DNA of 64,000 bases from assembly GCA_937880075.1 (NCBI GenBank), contig CALFLM010000060.1, positions 76,348 to 140,347 of the forward strand, in the 5' to 3' direction. Made by a program: the position numbers and the translations under genes. The notes under the pieces are model-generated. The model searched no databases, was not told where the DNA came from, and saw nothing but the letters and a program-made list of their open reading frames with translations. Shown here piece after piece: positions 42,240 to 51,869 of this stretch (the first letter of the stretch is position 1; the number at the start of each line of letters is the position of its first letter). The stretch is from an uncultured Romboutsia sp. (lineage in GTDB: Bacteria; Bacillota; Clostridia; Peptostreptococcales; Peptostreptococcaceae).

Positions 42240-43416
42240 AGTTAACTCATATATAAAGAGAGTATTAACTAATGATGCAATTTTATATAACTTAAAGGTA
42301 AAAGGAGAAATATCAAACTTTAAGGTACATAGTAGTGGTAATGTTTACTTATCTTTAAAGGATGAAAAATCCAAGATAAATTGTGTTATATTTAAGAGTA
42401 ATTATAATAATGATTTGAAACTAGACAACGGTTCAAAAGTAATAGCTCAAGGATATATATCACTTTATGAAAGAGATGGATCGTATCAATTATATATAAA
42501 CGATATTGAGATTGAAGGATTAGGTAATTTATATATTGAATTCAATAAACTTAAAGAGAAATTATCTAAAGAAGGTTTATTTGATATTAAATATAAAAAA
42601 TCAATACCTACTATGCCTAAGTCTATAGGAGTTATTACATCTGAGACAGGAGCAGTTATAAGAGATATTATTAATGTTATTAAAAGACGGTATTCAAAGG
42701 TAAATATAAAGCTATACCCAGTTAATGTACAAGGACATCAATCAAAGTATGATATATGTGATGGTATTAAATTTTTTAATAAGGAAAATAATGTAGATAC
42801 AATTATAGTTGGTAGAGGTGGGGGGTCTATAGAAGAACTTTGGTCATTTAATGAAGAAATGGTAGCGAGAGAAGTTTTTAATTCTAAAATACCTATAATA
42901 TCTGCGGTAGGACATGAGACAGATTTTACTATATGTGATTTTGTAGCAGATATGAGAGCTCCAACACCATCAGCAGCAGCCGAAATAGCTACTCCGAATT
43001 TAGTTGACTTAGAATACAAACTTGATAATATAAAAAATAGACTTAGTAGGTCTATGATTAATCAAGTTAACCTTGATAAGAATAGAATTAACTATGTGTT
43101 TGAAAAAATAAATAACTATTTAAAATTATACACGATAAAAGATAAAATAACACAAATAGACAAGATATATGATAAAATAAATTTTGAGATAGAAAATACT
43201 ATAAGTATAGAAAGTGAAAGATTAAAAAATACAGGAATAATACTACATAACTTAAGTCCTTTAGCTACATTAGATAGAGGATATAGTATAGTTCAAAAAA
43301 ATCATGAGATTGTAAATAGTGTTAATCAAATTAGTTTAAATGATAATTTAGATATAAAATTAAAAGATGGAAATATAAAGTGTAGTGTAGAAAGTATAGA
43401 AGGTAAAGAGGTGTAA
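42211..43416 (+). CDS. xseA: Exodeoxyribonuclease VII large subunit
   Basis: A 401-residue nuclease subunit. N-terminal OB fold (VKGEISNFKVHSSGNVYLSLKD), catalytic region with ITSETGAVIRDIINV, IIVGRGGGSIEELWSFNEE, SAVGHETDFTICDFVADMRAPTPS in short segments, and the C-terminal LDRGYSIVQK. ATG 42211 is chosen from spacing to AGGGG; TTG 42202 abuts it. Two bases before xseB. Confidence 0.95.
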   Translation: MKLRALEISEVNSYIKRVLTNDAILYNLKVKGEISNFKVHSSGNVYLSLKDEKSKINCVIFKSNYNNDLKLDNGSKVIAQGYISLYERDGSYQLYINDIEIEGLGNLYIEFNKLKEKLSKEGLFDIKYKKSIPTMPKSIGVITSETGAVIRDIINVIKRRYSKVNIKLYPVNVQGHQSKYDICDGIKFFNKENNVDTIIVGRGGGSIEELWSFNEEMVAREVFNSKIPIISAVGHETDFTICDFVADMRAPTPSAAAEIATPNLVDLEYKLDNIKNRLSRSMINQVNLDKNRINYVFEKINNYLKLYTIKDKITQIDKIYDKINFEIENTISIESERLKNTGIILHNLSPLATLDRGYSIVQKNHEIVNSVNQISLNDNLDIKLKDGNIKCSVESIEGKEV

Positions 43417-43418
43417 AT

Positions 43419-43634
43419 ATGAATTTAACATATGAAGAAGCCTATAATAAGCTAGAATCTATTTTAGAAAGATTAGAATCTAAAAGTACTAGTTTAGATG
43501 AATCACTTAGTTTATATGAAGAAGGGATAAAGCTTTATAAACATTGTAATAAGCTTTTAGAAAATGCAGAACTTAAAATAAGTAAATTTAGTCAGTTAGG
43601 TATAGAAGAAGATTTTAATATTATGGAGGAATAA
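43419..43634 (+). CDS. xseB: Exodeoxyribonuclease VII small subunit
   Basis: A 71-residue helical subunit with the family core YEEAYNKLESILERLESKS, LDESLSLYEEGIKLYKHCN and the final helix. SD GAGGTG lies at the end of xseA. Followed by ispA after two bases. Confidence 0.95.
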   Translation: MNLTYEEAYNKLESILERLESKSTSLDESLSLYEEGIKLYKHCNKLLENAELKISKFSQLGIEEDFNIMEE

Positions 43635-43636
43635 TT

Positions 43637-44524
43637 ATGGAATTTAAACAAACCTTAAAACAAAGAGCCAATCAAGTTGATAGTTTATTAAAAGAATATA
43701 TGCCATCTGAAGAAGGTTACCAAAAGAATATAATGGAGTCTATGAATTATAGTTTAAGTGCAGGCGGAAAGAGATTAAGACCAATATTAACAATGGAGGC
43801 TTGTAAAATTGTAGGTGGTAATGTAGAAGATGCTATACCTTTTGCTATGGCAGTAGAAATGATACATACATATTCACTTATACATGATGACTTGCCAGCA
43901 CTAGATAATGATGATTTAAGAAGAGGTAAAAAAACAAATCATATAGTATATGGAGAAGATATGGCAATACTTGCTGGAGATGCTCTTTTAAACTATGCTT
44001 TTGAGGTTATGTTATCAAATTCGATAGATAAAGAAAATCCAAATAAATATATAAAGGCTATGAATGAAATTGCAAAAACTTCTGGTATATATGGTATGAT
44101 AGGTGGACAAGTTGTTGATATCCAAAGTGAAAATAAGAAAATATCAAAAGAAAAATTAGATTATATACATAATAACAAAACTGCAGCTATAATAATTGGA
44201 TGTATGAGAGCAGGGGCCATAATAGGAGATGCAACACAAGAGCAATTAGAAAAAATAACTAAATATGCAAAAAATATAGGTTTATCATTTCAAATCGTAG
44301 ATGATATATTAGATATAGTAGGTGATGAATCTAAATTGGGTAAAAAAGTAGGAAGTGATATAGAAAAACATAAATCTACATATCCATTATTAATTGGTTT
44401 AGATGAATCAAAGAATAGAGCATATGAATTAATACAAGAAGCTAAAGATAGTATAAATTCAATAAATAAAGAAACTAAGTTTTTAAGTGATTTAGCAGAT
44501 TATATAATAGACAGAGAGTATTAA
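43637..44524 (+). CDS. ispA: Farnesyl diphosphate synthase (polyprenyl synthetase)
   Basis: A 295-residue short-chain prenyltransferase. The first Asp-rich motif is HDDLPALDNDDLRRG and the second is VDDILDIVGD; GGKRLRP and GEDMAILAGDALL are also present. It supplies farnesyl diphosphate for undecaprenyl phosphate; dxs, the first enzyme of the same pathway, is two genes downstream. Confidence 0.94.
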   Translation: MEFKQTLKQRANQVDSLLKEYMPSEEGYQKNIMESMNYSLSAGGKRLRPILTMEACKIVGGNVEDAIPFAMAVEMIHTYSLIHDDLPALDNDDLRRGKKTNHIVYGEDMAILAGDALLNYAFEVMLSNSIDKENPNKYIKAMNEIAKTSGIYGMIGGQVVDIQSENKKISKEKLDYIHNNKTAAIIIGCMRAGAIIGDATQEQLEKITKYAKNIGLSFQIVDDILDIVGDESKLGKKVGSDIEKHKSTYPLLIGLDESKNRAYELIQEAKDSINSINKETKFLSDLADYIIDREY

Positions 44525-44533
44525 GGAGGAAAA

Positions 44534-44962
44534 ATGAACTTTTTTTCGCAAATTTTTAGTAATAAAGTCTTGGGAATAAGTATATTTGCTTGTTTTTTAG
44601 CTCAATTTATTAAAATATTTACAGGCAAAGAAAAATTTATGCAATTTTCAAGATTATTTACTTCAGGAGGAATGCCGAGTTCACATAGTTCTTTTGTAAC
44701 TAGTTTAGCTACATTAGTTGGAATTGAAAAGGGATTTAACTCTATAGATTTTGCAGTTGTAACTGTGTTTGCATTGATAATAATGTATGATGTTAGAAGA
44801 GCTGTTGGAAAACAAGCTTCTATATTAAATCAAATATTAGATGATTTTCATCACAAGAAACATATAGAACAAAAAAGATTAAAAGAATTAATAGGACATA
44901 CTCCAAAAGAAGTTTTATTTGGAGCAATATTAGGTATAATAACAGCTGTAGTTTTTGTATAA
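44534..44962 (+). CDS. Divergent PAP2 family membrane protein (YuiD-like)
   Basis: A 142-residue membrane protein with four hydrophobic segments and the short phosphatase-like motif GGMPSSHSSFVTSLAT, followed by MYDVRRAVGKQA and GHTPKEVLFGAILG. It belongs to the divergent PAP2 (DUF212) family; an undecaprenyl or prenyl diphosphate role is plausible given ispA next door, but unproven. Confidence 0.82.
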   Translation: MNFFSQIFSNKVLGISIFACFLAQFIKIFTGKEKFMQFSRLFTSGGMPSSHSSFVTSLATLVGIEKGFNSIDFAVVTVFALIIMYDVRRAVGKQASILNQILDDFHHKKHIEQKRLKELIGHTPKEVLFGAILGIITAVVFV

Positions 44963-45082
44963 ATTGAAAAGATATATAACATATGATATAATTTTTTATG
45001 TTTTATTTTGTTATAAAATTAATGTGTCTAAGTCAATACTAAGATATATTAACTTTCAAAGTTTATCAAAACTATGCAAAGA

Positions 45083-45109
45083 AAAGGTCTTCTCATAGAA
45101 GGCTTTTTT
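45083..45109 (+). terminator. Terminator after the divergent PAP2 gene
   Basis: GTCTTCT (45087-45093)/AGAAGGC (45097-45103), one G-U pair, 3-base loop, followed by TTTTTT. Confidence 0.78.
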
Positions 45110-45148
45110 AGATAATAAAAATTATAAACTATAATTTTTATTATCTAA
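45108..45148. repeat. Perfect 19-bp AT-rich inverted repeat upstream of dxs
   Basis: Bases 45108-45126 and 45130-45148 are exact mirror complements (GATAATAAAAATTATA core) around a 3-base AAC loop. It starts inside the T run of the preceding terminator. Remaining parts of the 328-base gap (44963-45290) are AT-rich; I see no sure promoter. Confidence 0.7.
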
Positions 45149-45290
45149 TTTTATAATCTATATACTATAATTAAATAATAGTTTGAGGTATATATTAAGA
45201 ATATAAAATCTTTAGTTAACTTAGTTGTTTAAATAAGAATATTTTTAGATAAAAGTGTGAATAAAATTGGTCAATAAAAGGTGAATGAAT

Positions 45291-47147
45291 ATGTATAAAT
45301 ATTTAGACAAAGTAAATTCTCCACAAGACATAAAAAATATGACTGTAGATGAATTAGATTTACTAGCAAAAGATATAAGAAAATTTTTAGTTAGATCTTT
45401 ATCACAAACAGGTGGACATTTAGCGTCTAACTTAGGCGTGGTAGAATTGACTTTAGCATTACATAAGGTATTTGATAGCCCTAAAGATAAAATTGTATGG
45501 GATGTCGGACACCAATCTTATGTACATAAAATTATTACAGGTAGAAAAGATAACTTCAAAAGTCTTAGACAATTTAATGGAATGAGCGGTTTTCCTAAAG
45601 AATGTGAATGTGAACACGATATATTTGATACGGGTCATAGTAGTACATCTATATCAGTAGCACAAGGAATTGCTTGTGCTAGAGATATAAAAAAAGAAGA
45701 AAGTGATGTTATAGCAGTAATAGGTGATGGAGCTATAACTGGAGGAATGGCACTTGAGGCATTAAATCATGTAGGATATACAAATACTGATATGATAATA
45801 ATTTTAAATGACAATGAAATGTCTATAGATAAAAATGTTGGCGGAATGTCTAGATATTTATCTAGTATAATAAGAAATTCTACTGTCAATAAGGTAAAAG
45901 ATGAAGTAGAAAAGATATTACAAGCATCCCCAGGAGGTAATATAATATCTAAAACTGCAAATAAGATGAAAGATAGTATAATTAGTAAATTTATACCTCA
46001 AGAATGTTCTTTCTTTGAATCTATAGGTATAAAATATTATGGTCCAATAGATGGTCACAATACTAAAGAGATTATAGAAGCTTTAAACAAAGTTAAATCT
46101 AAAAAAGGACCAGTACTATTGCATGTAATAACTAAAAAAGGTAAGGGATACCGATATGCGGAAGAACAACCTGATAAATATCATGGAGTATCAAAATTTG
46201 ATATAAAAAGTGGCATAAAAAGTTCTAATGTTGTATCAATATCTAATCAAGTTGGTCAAAAACTGAGTGAAATGGCAAATGAAAATGAAAATATAGTTGC
46301 AATAACTGCAGCTATGCCATCTGGAACAGGACTTAATATATTTGAAAAAAAACATCAAAATAGATATTATGATGTTGGGATAGCGGAACAACATGCTACT
46401 ACATTTGCTGCAGGACTAGCTAAAAATGGTATGAAGCCTTATTTTGCAGTATACTCAACATTTTTACAAAGGGCATATGATCAAATTATACATGATGTTT
46501 GTATAACAAGTAAGCCGGTAACATTTTTAATAGATAGGGCAGGTATTGTTGGTAATGATGGAGAGACACATCATGGGATGTTTGATTTAAGCTACTTAAA
46601 TAATGTACCTAATATAACTGTAATGGCTCCAAAGGATAGCAAAGAGTTAGATTTAATGTTAGAATTATCTTTAAAAATTAACTCACCAGTTGCAATTAGA
46701 TATCCAAGAGGAAATAGTTACTACTTAGAGATTGGATCTTACGAGCCTATAAATTTAGGTAGTTACGAAATATTATCCCAAGGAAAAGATATAGTTATAT
46801 TGGCTATTGGAAGTATGGTAAAAAATGCGTTAGAAGCGAGAAATATGCTATTAGAAGAAGGAATAAATCCAACTATAGTTAATGCTAGATTTTTAAAACC
46901 TATAGATAAAGAGCTATTAGATAGACTATTTAAAAATCATAAAAAAGTAGTAACTATAGAAGATAATGTTATAACTGGTGGATTTTCAACTAATATAAAT
47001 AAATTTATTATAGACAATAAATATGATATAGATATAACTAATATAGCTTTACCGGAAGGATTTGTACCTCATGGAAGTGTGGATGAGATATATAATAGTT
47101 TAGGATTATCACCGATTAAAATAGCAGATAAAATAAAAAGTTTATAA
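45291..47147 (+). CDS. dxs: 1-deoxy-D-xylulose-5-phosphate synthase
   Basis: A 618-residue thiamine diphosphate enzyme that starts the MEP isoprenoid pathway. TPP motif GDGAITGGMALEALNH with downstream NDNEMSID, QTGGHLASNLGVVELT, DVGHQSYVHKI, FSKFIPQ region and RAGIVGNDGETHHG are intact. ATG 45291 is preferred over 45285, which touches the AGGTGA site. Thiamine diphosphate supply (thiN) is encoded elsewhere in the window. Confidence 0.95.
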   Translation: MYKYLDKVNSPQDIKNMTVDELDLLAKDIRKFLVRSLSQTGGHLASNLGVVELTLALHKVFDSPKDKIVWDVGHQSYVHKIITGRKDNFKSLRQFNGMSGFPKECECEHDIFDTGHSSTSISVAQGIACARDIKKEESDVIAVIGDGAITGGMALEALNHVGYTNTDMIIILNDNEMSIDKNVGGMSRYLSSIIRNSTVNKVKDEVEKILQASPGGNIISKTANKMKDSIISKFIPQECSFFESIGIKYYGPIDGHNTKEIIEALNKVKSKKGPVLLHVITKKGKGYRYAEEQPDKYHGVSKFDIKSGIKSSNVVSISNQVGQKLSEMANENENIVAITAAMPSGTGLNIFEKKHQNRYYDVGIAEQHATTFAAGLAKNGMKPYFAVYSTFLQRAYDQIIHDVCITSKPVTFLIDRAGIVGNDGETHHGMFDLSYLNNVPNITVMAPKDSKELDLMLELSLKINSPVAIRYPRGNSYYLEIGSYEPINLGSYEILSQGKDIVILAIGSMVKNALEARNMLLEEGINPTIVNARFLKPIDKELLDRLFKNHKKVVTIEDNVITGGFSTNINKFIIDNKYDIDITNIALPEGFVPHGSVDEIYNSLGLSPIKIADKIKSL

Positions 47148-47164
47148 ACTAGAAAGGTAAATTT

Positions 47165-47977
47165 ATGAAGAAGAGAATAGATTTATTATTAGTCGAAAAA
47201 GGCTACTTTGAAAGCAGAGAAAGGGCTAAAAAGGCTATTATGGCAGGTGTTGTATTTGTAAATAATCAAAGATGTGATAAGGCTGGTGTAGATGTTGATG
47301 AAGAGGCAGATATATTAGTAAAAGGAGATCCAATACCTTATGTAAGTAGAGGAGGACTTAAGCTTGAAAAAGCAATGAAAAATTTCGACTTAACGCTAGA
47401 TGGTAAGGTATGTATGGATATAGGAGCATCTACTGGAGGATTTACAGATTGTATGCTTCAAAATGGAGCTACAAAAGTATTTTCTATAGATGTAGGGTAT
47501 GGGCAACTTGCTTGGAAACTAAGACAGGATAAAAGAGTTGTTTGTATGGAAAGAACTAACATAAGACATGTTACAATAGAAGATACAAAAGAGTTTGCAG
47601 ATTTTGCATCTATAGATGTTTCGTTTATTTCCTTAAAATTAGTACTGCCTAAATGTAAGGAACTTATTCGTGAAAATGGAGAAGTTGTAGCACTTATAAA
47701 ACCACAATTTGAAGCTGGGAGAGAAAAAGTTGGTAAAAAAGGTGTAGTAAGAGAAAAATCAACTCATATAGAAGTTATACAAATGATATCGGATTTTGCA
47801 GTTGCAAATGGGTTTGAAATTTTAGATTTAGATTATTCCCCTATAAAAGGTCCAGAAGGGAATATAGAATACTTAATACATTTAAAAGTTACAAATCAAC
47901 CATTTGAGTTTAATAGCGAAAATCATAATAAAAAAATATTAGAAGTAGTTGAAGCTTCTCATAATTTAAGTAAATAG
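47165..47977 (+). CDS. tlyA: TlyA family rRNA (cytidine-2'-O)-methyltransferase / YqxC
   Basis: A 270-residue protein with an N-terminal S4 RNA-binding domain (KRIDLLLVEKGYFESRERAK) and an FtsJ-like methyltransferase domain (MDIGASTGGFTDCMLQNGA; IDVSFISLKLVLP; ALIKPQFEAGRE). It is followed by recN; in Bacilli an argR gene separates the two, but here only 41 bases do. Confidence 0.92.
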   Translation: MKKRIDLLLVEKGYFESRERAKKAIMAGVVFVNNQRCDKAGVDVDEEADILVKGDPIPYVSRGGLKLEKAMKNFDLTLDGKVCMDIGASTGGFTDCMLQNGATKVFSIDVGYGQLAWKLRQDKRVVCMERTNIRHVTIEDTKEFADFASIDVSFISLKLVLPKCKELIRENGEVVALIKPQFEAGREKVGKKGVVREKSTHIEVIQMISDFAVANGFEILDLDYSPIKGPEGNIEYLIHLKVTNQPFEFNSENHNKKILEVVEASHNLSK

Positions 47978-48018
47978 ATGGATAAATATTAAATATATAA
48001 AAAAGAGGGGGATTTGAA

Positions 48019-49701
48019 TTGATCCTTGAGTTATATATGAAAAACTGTGCACTAGTTGAAGAATTAAGACTAGGAATAGATGAAAATTTAAATATATTAA
48101 CTGGTGAAACAGGTTCAGGAAAATCTATAATAATAGATGCATTAGGATTATGTCTAGGCGAAAAATATGATAGATCCTTTTTAAGAAAAGATACAGAAAA
48201 AGGTGTAATAGAAGCTGTATTTCATTCAGAAAGTATCAACTTAAAAAAAGTTTTACAAGAACATGATTTAGATTTAGATGAAGACAATTTACTAGTAATA
48301 ACTAGAGTTATATATTCTGATGGTAAAAGTGTAGCTAGAGTTAATGGAAGAACGGTTAAGTTATCTATATTAAAAGATATTGCATCTACTTTAATAGATA
48401 TACATGGACAACATCAGAATCAAGCACTATTCAATAAAGAAACTCATTTAGATTTCTTAGATTTGTTTGGAGAATTTGAGTTAGAAAAATATAAAAAAGA
48501 ATATAAATATATATATGATGAATATAGTGAAGTTAAAAAAGCATTAAGTGTACTAACTGAAAATAAAGATGATATGCAGATACAAAGAGAAATAGATTTG
48601 CTTAAATTCCAAATGAATGAAATAGAATCTGCAAACTTAAGTAAAGATGAATATGAAGAATTATTAAAACAAAGAGATGTATATAGAAATAGTGAAAAAA
48701 TATATAGTAATCTTAATTTAGCATATCAGAATTTATATGAAGGTTCTGTAAACTCTGTTGATTTAGTAGGAAATGCAGTAAAAGAGCTTAGTTTAATAGC
48801 TCAATATGACAAAACTTTAAGTGATTATAATAATGATATAGAAAGAATTATGTATGAGCTTCAAGATATATCAAGAGAGATAAGAAACTATAAAGAAAAT
48901 ATAGATTTTGAGCCTTATGAACTAGAGCAAATAGAATCAAGAGTAGATGAAATAAACAATTTAAGAAGAAAGTATGGAGATTCTATAGAAGATATATTTA
49001 ATTACAATGAAAAAATAAAATCTAGATTAGAAGAAATACTAAATAGAGATGAAAAAGTAGAAGAATTAAAATTAGAAATAATGAGACTTGAAAAGACTCT
49101 TAAAAATAAAGCAGATGAACTAACAAAAGGAAGAAAAAAAGTCGCTTTAAAGTTAGAAGAAGTTTTATTAGTAGAGTTAAAAAGTTTAAATATGAAAAAT
49201 GTTGTATTTAAAGTTAACTTTGAAGAAACTGTATTTAATATGAAAGGTCAAGATGATATAGAGTTTATGATATCTTTCAACTTAGGTGAAGATATAAAGC
49301 CTATATATAAAGTTGCATCAGGTGGAGAGATGTCTAGATTTATGCTTGCATTTAAGACTATACTTGCAGATATTGACCAAATAGATACGTTAGTATTTGA
49401 TGAAATAGATACAGGAATAAGTGGTATAGCAGCTCAGATAGTCGGAGAAAAGCTTAGTAATATCGGTAAGAAAAAACAAATTATATGTATAACACATTTA
49501 CCGCAAATTGCTGCTACAGCAGATACTCATTACTGCATAGAGAAAAGTACATCAAATGAGAGAACATTTACAACTATAAGAAGGCTAGATAATAATCAAA
49601 GAAAAGATGAAATAGCAAGACTTATAGCTGGAAGTAATATAACAGAGAAAACAATGGAACATGCAACTGAAATAATAGAATTAGCTAAAAGAAGCCTATA
49701 A
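48019..49701 (+). CDS. recN: DNA repair protein RecN
   Basis: A 560-residue SMC-like ATPase in double-strand break repair. Walker A LTGETGSGKSIIIDALGL, a long coiled coil (about 160-370), signature VASGGEMSRFMLAFK, Walker B TLVFDEIDTGISG and CITHLPQIAA are intact. The TTG start at 48019 has AGAGGGGGAT upstream and gives the expected N-terminus (ILELYMKNCALVEEL). The stop codon lies in its terminator stem. Confidence 0.95.
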   Translation: MILELYMKNCALVEELRLGIDENLNILTGETGSGKSIIIDALGLCLGEKYDRSFLRKDTEKGVIEAVFHSESINLKKVLQEHDLDLDEDNLLVITRVIYSDGKSVARVNGRTVKLSILKDIASTLIDIHGQHQNQALFNKETHLDFLDLFGEFELEKYKKEYKYIYDEYSEVKKALSVLTENKDDMQIQREIDLLKFQMNEIESANLSKDEYEELLKQRDVYRNSEKIYSNLNLAYQNLYEGSVNSVDLVGNAVKELSLIAQYDKTLSDYNNDIERIMYELQDISREIRNYKENIDFEPYELEQIESRVDEINNLRRKYGDSIEDIFNYNEKIKSRLEEILNRDEKVEELKLEIMRLEKTLKNKADELTKGRKKVALKLEEVLLVELKSLNMKNVVFKVNFEETVFNMKGQDDIEFMISFNLGEDIKPIYKVASGGEMSRFMLAFKTILADIDQIDTLVFDEIDTGISGIAAQIVGEKLSNIGKKKQIICITHLPQIAATADTHYCIEKSTSNERTFTTIRRLDNNQRKDEIARLIAGSNITEKTMEHATEIIELAKRSL

Positions 49702-49714
49702 GGCTTCTTTTTTT
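49687..49714 (+). terminator. Terminator at the end of recN
   Basis: AAAAGAAGCCT (49687-49697)/AGGCTTCTTTT (49701-49711) with a 3-base loop and T run, overlapping the recN stop. Confidence 0.88.
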
Positions 49715-49774
49715 GTATAAAACTTACTAAAAATGGAATTATAAATACATAATATATAAGGGCTGGAGGTTAAT

Positions 49775-50803
49775 ATGAAAGGTAAAAAAGTTATAATATC
49801 TTTAATTTTAGTTAGTTGTTTTATACTATTTGGATATTGCTATAAAAATGTATATTTAAGCAATAGTATAGAAGCTATAAATATGAGAAATTTAAACAAA
49901 AAATATGTATATCCGTTAGGAGAAATCGTAGGTATCAAAGCAACCACAGATGGAGTTTTGGTTATAGGATATGAAGATGAAGATATAGAGTACATAGGTG
50001 GTATAGAAAAAGGTGATAATATAGTAGCTATAAATGATATAAAAATTGAAAATGTTCAAGATATATCTGAAATATTAGAAAATGTAAATAAAGATGAAGT
50101 TAAGATAAGTTTAACAAGAGATGAAAAGCTCATTTATGAAAATGTAAAATTAAAAAATGATGGAGAAAATAAAAGATTAGGATTATGGGTAAGAGATAAA
50201 ATATCTGGAGTAGGTACAATTACATTTTATGATCCACAAGAATCTGTATTTAAAGGTATTGGCCATGCTATAACAGATTCTGATACGAATGAGCTGCTTA
50301 AAATAAAACAAGGATATATATATAAACCTAAAAATTTAAATATCGAAAAGGGAACAAATAAAAAAACTGGATATTTATATGGAGATTTTGATTTAAAAAA
50401 TCCAATTGGTGAGTTTAAATATAATTCTAATTTTGGAATTACTGGAATATATAATTCAGAAAAGAAAAAATCAACTCAGTTAATGGAAGTGGGTAGTGAA
50501 AAAGATATAAAATTAGGTAACGCATGCATATTATTAGAAGATCAAAATAAAAATATAGTAAGTTATGATATAAATATAAATGATATATCAACGGATAAAC
50601 AAAGCACTAGACAAATTTCAATAGAAGTTACTGACGATAGATTACTTAACTATACAGGTGGTATTATTCAAGGGATGAGTGGTGCTCCTATAATACAAAA
50701 TAATAAGCTTATTGGAGCAGTAACTCATGTAATTAAAGATAATCCTAAAAAAGGATATGGTATTTTTATAGATGAAATGATAAAATTAGAGAATAAGGAT
50801 TAA
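49775..50803 (+). CDS. spoIVB: SpoIVB: PDZ-domain serine peptidase (S55) that triggers sigmaK activation
   Basis: A 342-residue protein with an N-terminal membrane anchor (about residues 5-24), a PDZ domain (about 40-130, GGIEKGDNIVAINDIKIE) and an S55 peptidase domain with GHAITDSDT (catalytic His/Asp region) and the nucleophile serine in GMSGAPII. It is secreted from the forespore into the intermembrane space. The order recN-spoIVB-spo0A is the same as in B. subtilis. A CATAATA at 49748-49754 could be a forespore-sigma -10 but lacks a clear -35. Confidence 0.93.
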   Translation: MKGKKVIISLILVSCFILFGYCYKNVYLSNSIEAINMRNLNKKYVYPLGEIVGIKATTDGVLVIGYEDEDIEYIGGIEKGDNIVAINDIKIENVQDISEILENVNKDEVKISLTRDEKLIYENVKLKNDGENKRLGLWVRDKISGVGTITFYDPQESVFKGIGHAITDSDTNELLKIKQGYIYKPKNLNIEKGTNKKTGYLYGDFDLKNPIGEFKYNSNFGITGIYNSEKKKSTQLMEVGSEKDIKLGNACILLEDQNKNIVSYDININDISTDKQSTRQISIEVTDDRLLNYTGGIIQGMSGAPIIQNNKLIGAVTHVIKDNPKKGYGIFIDEMIKLENKD

Positions 50804-50840
50804 AAAAAGTAATAATAAATATTAAAATTTTAAATAGATT

Positions 50841-50870
50841 GAAGGAATATGAATTTAGTATGTCGAATAT
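50841..50870 (+). promoter_or_regulatory. SigmaH promoter of spo0A with an overlapping Spo0A box
   Basis: GAAGGAATA (50841-50849) and GTCGAATAT (50862-50870) are 12 bp apart and match the sigmaH consensus RNAGGAWWW-N11/12-RNNGAATWW at every position. TGTCGAA (50861-50867), a perfect 0A box, overlaps the -10. Predicted: sigmaH-driven spo0A with feedback by Spo0A~P; a box on the -10 would be expected to repress. Confidence 0.85.
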
Positions 50871-50942
50871 GCTTAAAGTAAAAAACTTTCGAGATTATTT
50901 AAATATAAAAAATAAAATGTTTTATTAATAGGGGGAATTTTA

Positions 50943-51755
50943 GTGAACGAAAAAATTAAAATAGTATTAGCAGACGACAATAAGGACTTTTGTCAGGTTT
51001 TAAAGGAATATTTATCAAATGAAAGCGATATAGAAATATTAGGTATAGCAAAAGATGGTATAGAAGCTTTAGATTTAGTTAAAAAGACTCAACCAGATCT
51101 ACTAGTATTAGATGTTATAATGCCACACTTAGATGGCTTAGGGGTAATAGAAAAATTAAACTCGATGAACCTTCCTAAAATGCCAAAAATAATAGTTTTA
51201 TCTGCAGTAGGTCAAGATAAGATAACTCAATCTGCTATAAACTTAGGTGCAGATTATTACATAGTTAAGCCTTTTGACTTTGTTATATTCATAAATAGAA
51301 TAAGAGAGTTAGTGGCAAATAAGACAAATCATATTGAAGCTAAGCCAAGAACACATGCAGATATACAAATGACTAGAAGCGATTTTGTAAGAAATTCAGG
51401 GAATATAGAGACTGAAATAACAAATATAATACATGAAATAGGGGTTCCAGCACATATAAAAGGGTATTTATATTTAAGAGAAGCTATAAAAATGGTTATA
51501 GAAAATGTTGAGCTTTTAGGAGCTGTAACTAAGGAGTTATATCCAAGTATAGCTAAGAAGTTTAACACTACTCCAAGTAGAGTAGAAAGAGCAATAAGAC
51601 ACGCAATAGAAGTTGCATGGAGTAGAGGTAAAGTTGATACTATAAACCAATTATTTGGATATACAGTTCATAACACTAAAGGAAAACCAACAAACTCTGA
51701 ATTTATAGCAATGATAGCAGATAAATTAAGATTAGAGCATAGTATGGTTAAGTAA
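50943..51755 (+). CDS. spo0A: Spo0A: sporulation master response regulator
   Basis: A 270-residue response regulator. Receiver domain residues 1-125 with acidic pocket ADDNKD, phospho-accepting Asp in LLVLDVIMPHLDG, Thr/Ser switch VLSAVGQD and Lys in VKPFD. The C-terminal DNA-binding domain holds the sigmaA-activating and recognition helices (FNTTPSRVERAIRHAIEVAW). The GTG start follows AGGGGGAA. Terminator follows. Confidence 0.97.
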   Translation: MNEKIKIVLADDNKDFCQVLKEYLSNESDIEILGIAKDGIEALDLVKKTQPDLLVLDVIMPHLDGLGVIEKLNSMNLPKMPKIIVLSAVGQDKITQSAINLGADYYIVKPFDFVIFINRIRELVANKTNHIEAKPRTHADIQMTRSDFVRNSGNIETEITNIIHEIGVPAHIKGYLYLREAIKMVIENVELLGAVTKELYPSIAKKFNTTPSRVERAIRHAIEVAWSRGKVDTINQLFGYTVHNTKGKPTNSEFIAMIADKLRLEHSMVK

Positions 51756-51762
51756 ATTATAT

Positions 51763-51800
51763 AAATAAAGCCTTCTGAAATAAGAAGGCTTTATTTTTTT
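51763..51800 (+). terminator. Terminator after spo0A
   Basis: Perfect 14-bp stem AAATAAAGCCTTCT (51763-51776)/AGAAGGCTTTATTT (51783-51796) plus T run. Confidence 0.92.
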
Positions 51801-51869
51801 GTATTTTATTATAATATATTATGTTATAGGAAAACTTAAGAGATAAGAACATATTAAGGAGGTTCTTTA

